Positions 1-6,431 of a stretch of 14,807 bases of DNA are shown piece after piece. Origin of the DNA: an uncultured Bacteroidales bacterium (GTDB lineage Bacteria > Bacteroidota > Bacteroidia > Bacteroidales > UBA3663); the NCBI GenBank assembly GCA_937899265.1, contig CALBPV010000117.1, positions 1 to 14,807 on the forward strand, in the 5' to 3' direction. The notes beneath the pieces were generated by a model, which did no database searches, had not been told where the DNA came from, and saw nothing but the letters and a program-made list of their open reading frames with translations. Every line of letters starts with the position of its first letter. Position 1 is the stretch's first letter. Made by a program: the position numbers and the translations under genes.

Positions 1-291
1 GGCAGTCTTCAGACCGTCGATAGCAGCGGTGAGGGAGTCGAGCTGAGCCTTACCTTCCTTGCTGATTTTCTTACCGAGGTTGGAGAGAGAGTCGATCTGA
101 GCCTGAACAGCGTTAACGCAATCCTGAGCCTTCGTTGCCTCTTCCTCAGCAGCCACCTTGGCAGCTTCTGCAACAGCAGCGATAGAATCGGCCTCAGCCT
201 GAGCCTTCTTGGCAGCCTCTTCGGCAGCCTTGTTACCAGAGCAAGCGCAGAACAGAGCTGCGGTTGCCAACAGAACCATGTACTTCTTCAT
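1..291 (-). CDS. Ala/Glu-rich coiled-coil lipoprotein (partial, 3' end outside window)
   Basis: The 97 visible codons start at ATG 291-289 and stay open to the window edge, so the C-terminus is missing. The N-terminus has a lysine pair, a hydrophobic stretch (MVLLATAALF) and a cysteine-containing end (CACSGN), which reads as a lipoprotein signal with lipidation most likely at Cys17. The rest is rich in Ala, Glu, Lys and Gln with a heptad-like spacing (EEAAKKAQAEADS), as expected for a helical coiled coil, similar in style to small envelope lipoproteins such as Lpp. The likely place is the cell envelope, anchored by lipid. Codon use is highly biased (GCT, AAG, GCC), which hints at strong expression, and a good promoter lies about 100 bases upstream. 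No enzyme motif is visible and the exact role is unknown. Confidence 0.8.
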   Translation of the reverse strand, partial: MKKYMVLLATAALFCACSGNKAAEEAAKKAQAEADSIAAVAEAAKVAAEEEATKAQDCVNAVQAQIDSLSNLGKKISKEGKAQLDSLTAAIDGLKTA

Positions 292-398
292 AACGATAGT
301 TTGTTTTAAAAATTTGATTTGTTTATTTGAATGTAAAAAAATGTCGTTTCCGTAATAAAAAAGTCATCGAAATGAACTTTTTCTCTGAAAATGCGGTG

Positions 399-429
399 CA
401 AAGGTATGCATTTTTTTCCATCTGCCGAA
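399..429 (-). promoter_or_regulatory. Bacteroidetes-type promoter for the lipoprotein gene
   Basis: On the minus strand the -7 element TACCTTTG (406-399) matches TAnnTTTG exactly. A weak -33 element, TTCG (429-426), sits 19 bases upstream. Transcription would begin near 392, leaving an AT-rich untranslated leader of about 100 bases before the lipoprotein start codon. No SD-like sequence precedes the start, as usual in this phylum. The assignment rests on consensus match and position only. Confidence 0.6.
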
Positions 430-446
430 ATTTTTTGGCAAAAAAC

Positions 447-477
447 TTGCAAAAGTTCTAAAAAAACTGTAATTTTG
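447..477 (+). promoter_or_regulatory. Bacteroidetes-type promoter for the small basic protein
   Basis: TAATTTTG (470-477) matches the -7 consensus TAnnTTTG. TTGC (447-450) lies 19 bases upstream as a partial -33 element. The start codon at 536 is about 50 bases beyond the expected transcription start. It is back to back with the lipoprotein promoter, and their -33 regions are only about 17 bases apart, so the two could compete for RNA polymerase. Confidence 0.55.
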
Positions 478-535
478 CATCGCAGAATTATCAAAATCGA
501 TTGTTTTACCACACAAAATAACTCAAAAACTCACT

Positions 536-682
536 ATGGCAGACAATTACATCGAAAGGCAGTACGATGCCTGGCAGGAGCTGAAAGCCCGTCGTGCAAA
601 GCAGGCTCAAAAGAGAAAGAAGGCAGCTACAAAATTCTATACCCGTCCAGGGAAACCGAAAGACGGCGAAGCAGCCTCCTAA
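536..682 (+). CDS. Small basic protein, 48 residues
   Basis: ATG at 536 opens a 48-codon frame ending in TAA 680-682. The protein begins MADNYIERQYDAWQ, followed by a strongly basic middle (KARRAKQAQKRKKAATKFY) and a short polar tail. Short proteins starting with MADNY and rich in Lys/Arg are, from memory, common in Bacteroidales and usually left as hypothetical. The charge suggests contact with nucleic acid or ribosomes, but this is inference only. Reality of the gene is supported by a promoter at 447-477, the likely conserved start, and the fact that the opposing VanZ-like gene ends exactly at its stop codon. No domain or membrane segment is visible. Confidence 0.7.
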   Translation: MADNYIERQYDAWQELKARRAKQAQKRKKAATKFYTRPGKPKDGEAAS

Positions 683-1077
683 CAGAGGGGCACTTTTCGC
701 CGGCGAATCCAAAAGAGAGCGAGCAAGGCGGCCAGAAAGACGCCGATGGCATCGGCCAGGAAATCGAGCCATTCGCCGCTGCGGCATCCGCCCGTGCAAT
801 AGGCTTGCAGAAGTTCAATGACACCACCCATGAGGACGGGAGCCGTGACGGCCCAAAGAAGTACCTTGGAACGCCTGACAGCGCTGTGAGACCGGAGATA
901 TTCCCACCAAATGAAACCGCAGGTGACAAGATACATCACCATGTGGGTCCACTTGTCTATGAGACGCACATCGTTGAGAGGAGTCTCCGGAGCTTCGAAG
1001 AGGAAACACGCGTACCAAACCGCCAGAATGCAAAGGACGGACAGTGGGTAGCGTCGGATATAGAGGTTGACTTTCAT
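679..1077 (-). CDS. VanZ-like family membrane protein
   Basis: A 132-residue protein starting at ATG 1077-1075. The frame could be extended upstream to a TTG at 1143, but that lies inside the -33 element of the promoter at 1113-1144, so the ATG is preferred. Four hydrophobic segments are visible, at about residues 11-26, 44-58, 70-88 and 104-123. The VanZ-like signature appears as DKWTHMVMY (41-49), a glutamate in the third segment (GGVIELLQAY, 84-93), and GEWLDFLADAIG (101-112). VanZ itself confers low-level teicoplanin resistance, but single-copy chromosomal members in Bacteroidales are of unknown function and no resistance role should be assumed. Its stop (TAG, 681-679) overlaps the stop of the convergent small gene, and no terminator hairpin fits between them. 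Confidence 0.85.
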   Translation of the reverse strand: MKVNLYIRRYPLSVLCILAVWYACFLFEAPETPLNDVRLIDKWTHMVMYLVTCGFIWWEYLRSHSAVRRSKVLLWAVTAPVLMGGVIELLQAYCTGGCRSGEWLDFLADAIGVFLAALLALFWIRRRKVPLC

Positions 1078-1112
1078 TCCGAAAAATTTCTGATTACCTA
1101 CAAAATTGCCGA

Positions 1113-1144
1113 CAAAGATAGGCCAAATGTGCCACTTAAACAAA
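1113..1144 (-). promoter_or_regulatory. Bacteroidetes consensus promoter for the VanZ-like gene
   Basis: On the minus strand, TTTG (1144-1141) is followed after 20 bases by TATCTTTG (1120-1113), a full match to the -33/-7 consensus. Transcription should start near 1106, about 30 bases before ATG 1077. This position decides the start codon, because a longer protein starting at 1143 would begin upstream of its own promoter. Confidence 0.75.
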
Positions 1145-1169
1145 TAATTTACAAAAAATCGGCAGAATA

Positions 1170-1201
1170 TTTGGATTTTTCCGAGAAATCTTTTATCTTT
1201 G
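1170..1201 (+). promoter_or_regulatory. Bacteroidetes consensus promoter for the helicase gene
   Basis: TTTG (1170-1173), a 20-base spacer and TATCTTTG (1194-1201) form a consensus promoter. The -7 sequence and spacer length are identical to those of the divergent VanZ-like promoter. The expected transcription start is near 1208, giving a very short leader before ATG 1224. Confidence 0.75.
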
Positions 1202-1223
1202 CAAAGTCAAAAGAACACGTATA

Positions 1224-4200
1224 ATGAACAAGACATATCCACTGACGGGTTCTGTCAAAGGAATCTTCCTGACCGAGCCGATGACCCTTGTGAGCCAGGA
1301 CGCGCATGCTTGGCGGGATGTTTGCGTCTCGCTCGAGGGAGAGATGCTCGAAGGGCAAGAGCTCAGATTTCCCGAGATAAAAGCCGGCGAGACCAAGTTG
1401 CTCGAAGGGCTGAAGCCACAACCCACTGCAGCCGCCCAATTGGGTCCCGAGGGGCAAAAACGAGAATGTGTGACGGTGATTTCCGTCCGAATCGGAGAGG
1501 AACTTGTACTGCAACAGTACGAGACCATCGAATTCGAACTGCACGACCCATACGCCCTCCATTTCGACGACGGGAAGGCAGCGGCACAGCTCACGAAGCA
1601 GGATCTGTGGGAACGGAAGCTGCTGGATTTCTCGCTCAGGAACAATCTCCTGAACTGCAAGGCCGGCAAGCGGGTGATTCCCTTCGTTTCGTACGACATC
1701 GACAAGATAGAAGACCGCGTGCAGCAAAACGAGGATTTCTCGATACTGCCCAAAATCGACGGAGTGACCGACAGCCGTGTGAAAGAGGAAATCGAAAAGA
1801 ATCATCTCTTTTCTTACCTCACGGAGGCCGAGCTGAAGACACAACTCAAGTTTATCTATCGCACCTCACGCACGGCTTTGGAAGAGAACGGCGCCAATAC
1901 GCTGTTTCTGGCCTTGGGTATGCTGAAATGGTATGAGACCGAAAAATCCGCCACCGAAAGGAATGCCCCCATTCTGCTACTGCCGGTGGATATCCTGCGC
2001 AAGAACGGCAACAACTACGTCATCCGCTCACGCGAGGAGGATGTAATTCTCAACAATACGCTTGTGGAATTGTTGCGTCAGCAGTTCAGAATCGACTTGA
2101 GAGTGCTCAATCCGCTGCCTGCCGACGAGAGCGGCGTGGATGTGAAACGCATATTGGCCACGGTTCGCTCGGCCATACAGGGCGAGAGCCGCTGGGAGGT
2201 GAAAGACGAAACCCTGCTGGGGCTTTTCTCGTTCAACAAATTCGTGATGTGGAACGATATTCACAGTCATGCCGACCAAATGTCCCAAAACGCTGTGATA
2301 CGTTCGCTGATGGAAGGTCGCGTTGCCCTCGAGGGGCTGGAAGAAACCGTCGATGCGCGCGAGATTGACAAGAACGTCAAGCCCTCGGAATTCGTCATTC
2401 CGATGGATGTGGATTCGTCGCAGATGGAAGCCGTCATCGAGAGCGGCAAAGGCAAGAGTTTCATCCTCTACGGCCCTCCCGGCACGGGCAAGAGCCAGAC
2501 CATCACCAACATGATAGCCAATGCCCTCTATCACGACAAGCGCGTGCTCTTTGTGGCCGAAAAAATGGCCGCTCTCACGGTGGTGCAGAAGCGTTTGGCC
2601 AAAATAGGCCTTGACCCGTTCTGTCTGGAACTCCACAGCAACAAGGTGACCAAGCAGCACTTCCTCGAACAGATGCAGAAGGTGCTCGATGTGACCAAAA
2701 CCGCCGAGCCGGCGGATTATCAGAGAGAGAGCGACGAACTCTATGCCACCCGCCAAAAGCTGATTCACTACATGGAGGCGCTCCACAACAAGCACGCCAA
2801 TGGGCTCTCGCTGTGGGACTGTCTGTCGCGCTATCTGGAGCTGCCCGATGAGGAAATCCGCCAAGGACTGCCCAAAGAAATCGACGACAACAAGATACAC
2901 CAATGGATGGCCGCATTGGCCGACCTGGACAAAGTGTTCCAGCTGAGCGGACATCCGGCCAACAGTCAGCTGAAAGGACTCTATCCCAAGGCGTGGAGTC
3001 AGGACAACTACGACCGCACGGACCGCCTGCTGCCCCTCTGGAAAGAAGCCTGGCTGGCCCTGGACGGCAAAATCGAACCTCAACCCGAGGCATGGAAGTC
3101 CGTCGATGCCAAGGCGGCGGAGGCGAAATACAAAGAAATCGACGGCAAATGGTTCCTCGCCAAATTCTTTGCCAAGCGGACGTTCCTCAACGAACTGCGT
3201 CAGGCAGATGCCTCTGTCACCTGGGAATCGGCTCCTGCTCTGCTGAAACAGATAGGGAAGGTGAACCATTACTACAGAGTGCTTGGCGATTTGGAACAGA
3301 TAGCAGCGGTCAACAGAGAAGCCCGTCCCGAAGAGATGGACCACTGGATGGAAAACCTCACCGAGATGAAGAACTGGTGTCAATGGACCGAACGCCGGCA
3401 AGGACTGGTGGCCGCCGGACTGCAATGTGTGGTGGATTATATCGAAAGCCATCCGGAGACAACCGCCAGCGCTGCACGGGATGCCTTCCTCAAAGGTCTC
3501 TACCATCGGGAGACCATGCAGCTGGTGGATAAAGAGCCGGATCTGAGAATGTTCAACGGCTTGCTTTTCGAGGAAATCATAGCCCGCTACAGAGAGCAAA
3601 CGGCTCGATTCCAGGAACTCTCGAAACAGGAACTTTACTGCAAACTGGCCGCCAAGGTTCCCTCACAGACACTTGCAGCAGCCCAAGGCTCGGAAATGGG
3701 TATCCTGAAGAAGAATATCGGCAACGGCGGACGCGGCACATCGATACGTAAAATCATCGACCAGATTCCGTCTCTGTTGCCCAAGTTGTGTCCGGTCTGG
3801 CTGATGAGTCCCATCTCGGTGGCTCAGTTCCTGGATTTGAACACCCAGAAATTCGACCTCGCAATCTTCGACGAAGCTTCCCAAATGCCGACCTCGGAAG
3901 CAGTGGGAGCCATTGCCCGCGGCACGAACCTGATATGTGTGGGCGATCCCAAGCAGATGCCTCCGACATCGTTCTTCGAAACAGCCAACGTGGACGAAGA
4001 AAATGCCGACATAGAAGACATGGACTCCATTCTGGACGATTGTATTGCCCTATCGATGCCCGGACATGTGCTCAAATGGCACTACCGTTCGAAGCATGAG
4101 AGTCTGATAGCATTCTCCAATCAGGAGTACTACGACCACTCGCTCTACACCTTCCCCTCAACAGATGACCGGAAGATGAAAGTGTCGCTGGTTCAGCTCG

Positions 4201-5654
4201 AAGGAGCTTACGACAAGGGACACACCCGCTCGAATCCTGCCGAAGCAAAAGCCATCGTGGACGAAGTAATCAGCCGGTTGAAAGACCCGGAACTCTCCAA
4301 GCGCAGTATCGGCATCGTTTCGTTCTCAAAGGTGCAGCAGAACCTTATCGAGGACATGCTGACCGACGAGCTGGCCAAGCATCCCGACCTCGAAGCCAAA
4401 GCTTACGATGTGGAAGAACCCATCTTCGTGAAAAACCTCGAAAATGTGCAGGGCGACGAGCGCGACGTGATTCTCTTCTCGGTGGGTTACGGCCCCGACA
4501 AGAGCGGCAAAGTATCGATGAACTTCGGCCCCCTGAACAACGAGGGCGGCGAGAGACGACTGAATGTCGCTGTGTCGAGAGCAAAATACGAGATGAAGGT
4601 ATTCTCGATTCTGAGACCCGAACAGATAGACCTCAACCGGTCGAAGGCCAAAGGCGTGGCCGGACTGAAGGCCTTCCTGGAATTTGCCAAGACCGGCAGG
4701 CTCAGCAGCACGTCCAACGTCGCCAATGCAACTCGGGAGAACGGAGAAGGCTCTTCGCTTGTGCAGCAAATAGCCTCTGCCCTCAGGGCTCACGGCTATG
4801 AAGTGAACACCAACGTGGGCCGTTCGAATTTCAAAATCGACCTTGCAGTGATTGACCCCGAGACAGGCAACTACAAACTGGGCATCCTTTGCGACGGCGA
4901 GAACTATTTCAGCACGCCGACCACCCGTGACCGTGAGATTTGTCAGCCCAATGTACTGAATATGCTCCACTGGAAGCAATTCCGCGTCTGGAGTATCGAC
5001 TGGTGGGAGGACAAGGACAAGGTTGTGAGGAGAATCCTCGATGTGCTGGAGGGCAAGAGCGCCGGAGAGGAGAATCGGAGCAATCTGAGTACTCCGAGTA
5101 ATCTGAGTACTCCGAGTAATCTGAATACTCCGAGTAGTCTGACGGCCCAGCCGGACCGCACTTACAAAGCGGCGAAGATAGCAAAGAAAAAACTGCCTGA
5201 GACCTTCGATCCCACCCGGGGAAGCATTGCCACCTATTTTCGGCAGGTTGTGGAGACGCTTGTCTGCGAAGAGGGACCTGTAACCAACACGTATGTGCAG
5301 GCCCGGCTAAAGGAGTTGACCGGATATTCCATGACCCAAAAGGTGAGGGATTATGTCGATATGCAATTGGCTGTTTATTATCGGGATCCGCTGTCTGACA
5401 ACCAAGTGTCGATTTGGTGGAAGGACCAGGCTACCGCAGAAGCATATCATGGCTTCCGCACGGACTCCGACCGCGAGGCCGACGAAATCCCTGTGGTCGA
5501 AGTCATCAACGTGATGCAAACTTTGCTGGAGGAACAGGGAGCCATGCCGGACGAGTCGCTCAGCAAGGCAGCACTGAAAACGCTGGGCTTCCCACGAAGA
5601 ACCCCCAAGTTGGACGCTCTCATCGCCAAAGCCCTTTCACACGTCAAAAAATAA
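1224..5654 (+). CDS. DUF4011 / superfamily 1 helicase with REase-like domain and DUF3320-type C-terminus
   Basis: A 1,476-residue predicted cytoplasmic DNA/RNA helicase-nuclease. The first ~115 residues look beta-rich. The DUF4011 signature WERKLLDFSLRNNLLN (129-144) follows. The SF1 core has DVDSSQ (395-400), Walker A GPPGTGKS (417-424), Walker B FDEASQ (882-887), motif III GDPKQMPPT (907-915), QGDERD (1076-1081) and RRLNVAVSRA (1111-1120). Between Walker A and B sits a ~450-residue helical insert. Residues ~1170-1275 resemble a Vsr/PD-(D/E)xK-like nuclease domain (KIDLAV 1204-1209, ILCDGENY 1221-1228, WSIDWW). Next come a Ser/Asn/Leu/Thr/Pro repeat linker (1285-1306) and a DUF3320-type region (~1325-1390) with a C-terminal helical piece. 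The gene stands alone with its own promoter. DUF4011-helicase-Vsr proteins have been reported as antiphage systems, but homologues are widespread and the role here is open. Family members are often longer, 1,800 residues or more. Confidence 0.9.
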   Translation: MNKTYPLTGSVKGIFLTEPMTLVSQDAHAWRDVCVSLEGEMLEGQELRFPEIKAGETKLLEGLKPQPTAAAQLGPEGQKRECVTVISVRIGEELVLQQYETIEFELHDPYALHFDDGKAAAQLTKQDLWERKLLDFSLRNNLLNCKAGKRVIPFVSYDIDKIEDRVQQNEDFSILPKIDGVTDSRVKEEIEKNHLFSYLTEAELKTQLKFIYRTSRTALEENGANTLFLALGMLKWYETEKSATERNAPILLLPVDILRKNGNNYVIRSREEDVILNNTLVELLRQQFRIDLRVLNPLPADESGVDVKRILATVRSAIQGESRWEVKDETLLGLFSFNKFVMWNDIHSHADQMSQNAVIRSLMEGRVALEGLEETVDAREIDKNVKPSEFVIPMDVDSSQMEAVIESGKGKSFILYGPPGTGKSQTITNMIANALYHDKRVLFVAEKMAALTVVQKRLAKIGLDPFCLELHSNKVTKQHFLEQMQKVLDVTKTAEPADYQRESDELYATRQKLIHYMEALHNKHANGLSLWDCLSRYLELPDEEIRQGLPKEIDDNKIHQWMAALADLDKVFQLSGHPANSQLKGLYPKAWSQDNYDRTDRLLPLWKEAWLALDGKIEPQPEAWKSVDAKAAEAKYKEIDGKWFLAKFFAKRTFLNELRQADASVTWESAPALLKQIGKVNHYYRVLGDLEQIAAVNREARPEEMDHWMENLTEMKNWCQWTERRQGLVAAGLQCVVDYIESHPETTASAARDAFLKGLYHRETMQLVDKEPDLRMFNGLLFEEIIARYREQTARFQELSKQELYCKLAAKVPSQTLAAAQGSEMGILKKNIGNGGRGTSIRKIIDQIPSLLPKLCPVWLMSPISVAQFLDLNTQKFDLAIFDEASQMPTSEAVGAIARGTNLICVGDPKQMPPTSFFETANVDEENADIEDMDSILDDCIALSMPGHVLKWHYRSKHESLIAFSNQEYYDHSLYTFPSTDDRKMKVSLVQLEGAYDKGHTRSNPAEAKAIVDEVISRLKDPELSKRSIGIVSFSKVQQNLIEDMLTDELAKHPDLEAKAYDVEEPIFVKNLENVQGDERDVILFSVGYGPDKSGKVSMNFGPLNNEGGERRLNVAVSRAKYEMKVFSILRPEQIDLNRSKAKGVAGLKAFLEFAKTGRLSSTSNVANATRENGEGSSLVQQIASALRAHGYEVNTNVGRSNFKIDLAVIDPETGNYKLGILCDGENYFSTPTTRDREICQPNVLNMLHWKQFRVWSIDWWEDKDKVVRRILDVLEGKSAGEENRSNLSTPSNLSTPSNLNTPSSLTAQPDRTYKAAKIAKKKLPETFDPTRGSIATYFRQVVETLVCEEGPVTNTYVQARLKELTGYSMTQKVRDYVDMQLAVYYRDPLSDNQVSIWWKDQATAEAYHGFRTDSDREADEIPVVEVINVMQTLLEEQGAMPDESLSKAALKTLGFPRRTPKLDALIAKALSHVKK
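5076..5143 (+). repeat. In-frame 18-bp tandem repeat inside the helicase gene
   Basis: Three full 18-base units start at 5076, 5094 and 5112, and a partial fourth starts at 5130. They differ at only a few bases. Each unit is built of two similar 9-mers (ctgagtact and ccgagtaat). In protein they give repeats of PSNLST at residues 1285-1306, a flexible linker between the nuclease-like domain and the DUF3320-type region. Copy-number change would keep the frame. Confidence 0.9.
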
Positions 5655-5673
5655 ATTCCGATAAAAAACGATA

Positions 5674-5703
5674 AGCCCCGGAAGTTCTGTCGCTTTCGGG
5701 GCT
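5674..5703 (-). terminator. Intrinsic terminator for the leftward cluster, possibly also used by the helicase gene
   Basis: The arms 5674-5684 and 5693-5703 form an 11-bp stem (one G-T pair) with an 8-base loop. Read on the minus strand the hairpin is followed by TATCGTTTTTT, a classic U-tract, so it should stop transcription leaving the sirtuin gene. On the plus strand, only CATTGTGTAAGG follows, so termination of the helicase message would be weaker. It lies within the 71-base space between the two convergent stops. Confidence 0.8.
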
Positions 5704-5725
5704 CATTGTGTAAGGTTGGCAGGGC

Positions 5726-6418
5726 TTACGCTTGAAGCATGGCGATAAGGGTCTTCATGCCCTCGGAGGCTCCCTGTTTGATGTGGGTGATATCCTGTCC
5801 GTAAGGATTGGAGACATCGGCCGGATCGATGTCGTATATTTTGGCCTTGGCGGGAGCATACCCCAAAAGCGAGGCGGCAGGATAGACGGCCAGCGATGTT
5901 CCTATGACCACGACAACGTCGGACGAGCGCACAATTTCAGTGGCAGCCGAAAGGTTGGGGACACTCTCGCCGAAGAAGACGATGAACGGACGCAGCTGAT
6001 AGCCATACGGGTCTTTATCGCCCATCTTGATGTCGGGATTGGCAGGGTCGATGGGGTAGGAGACCGTCTCGCTTCGCATGGAGCGCGATCGCATCATCTC
6101 GCCGTGGAGGTGCAGCACATTGCGCGCCCCTCCCTTTTCGTGGAGATTGTCGATGTTTTGGGTGACGACCTGAACATCCCAGCCGAGGTCCTGAAGCGAG
6201 GCTATGAGACGATGCCCCTCGTTGGGTTCGGCATTCATATACTTGCGACGCATGCGGTTGAAAAAGTCATTCACACGCTTGGGGTCGCGTTCCCAAGCCA
6301 CATCGGAACACACCTCCATGACAGGCTCGTGGTCCCAAAGACCGTCGCCTCCGCGAAAAACCGGAATACCGCTCTCGGCACTCATGCCTGCTCCGGTCAA
6401 AAAAACGATACGTTTCAT
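5726..6418 (-). CDS. Sir2-family NAD-dependent protein deacylase lacking the zinc site
   Basis: A 230-residue sirtuin that would remove acyl groups from lysines using NAD+. ATG 6418 is chosen because MKRIVFLTGAGMSAESG begins the Rossmann fold exactly; the frame runs open further upstream into the preceding gene. Visible motifs are GAGMSAESGIPVFRG (9-23), TQNIDNLHE (86-94), the catalytic His in HLHGE (His105), the FGESVP turn (149-154) and GTSLAVYP (173-180). The only cysteine is Cys37, so the four zinc-binding cysteines of typical sirtuins are absent; from memory, related Bacteroidales CobB-like proteins also lack them. The stop of the upstream esterase gene is 13 bases away, so the two are probably cotranscribed, and the gene ends at the hairpin 5674-5703. 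It resembles housekeeping deacylases rather than the long Sir2-domain fusions of defence systems. Confidence 0.88.
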   Translation of the reverse strand: MKRIVFLTGAGMSAESGIPVFRGGDGLWDHEPVMEVCSDVAWERDPKRVNDFFNRMRRKYMNAEPNEGHRLIASLQDLGWDVQVVTQNIDNLHEKGGARNVLHLHGEMMRSRSMRSETVSYPIDPANPDIKMGDKDPYGYQLRPFIVFFGESVPNLSAATEIVRSSDVVVVIGTSLAVYPAASLLGYAPAKAKIYDIDPADVSNPYGQDITHIKQGASEGMKTLIAMLQA

Positions 6419-6431
6419 AATTGCTGTTTTT

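Noticed and set aside
679..1077. Glycopeptide resistance function for the VanZ-like protein
   Set aside because: No vanHAX, vanY or two-component genes are present, and the family is widespread in chromosomes without such a role.
1078..1143. N-terminal extension of the VanZ-like protein to TTG 1143
   Set aside because: It would place the start codon inside the -33 box of the gene's own consensus promoter, and the added residues do not resemble a membrane segment of the family.
391..1224. 277-codon plus-strand frame covering the small gene and VanZ-like gene
   Set aside because: It runs through promoters and an AT-rich gap, shows no family resemblance, and conflicts with two better supported genes.
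2028..3599. 523-codon open frame on the minus strand inside the helicase gene
   Set aside because: The opposite frame contains clear SF1 helicase motifs. The antisense frame has no recognisable domain, no leader and no promoter, and is explained by codon bias.
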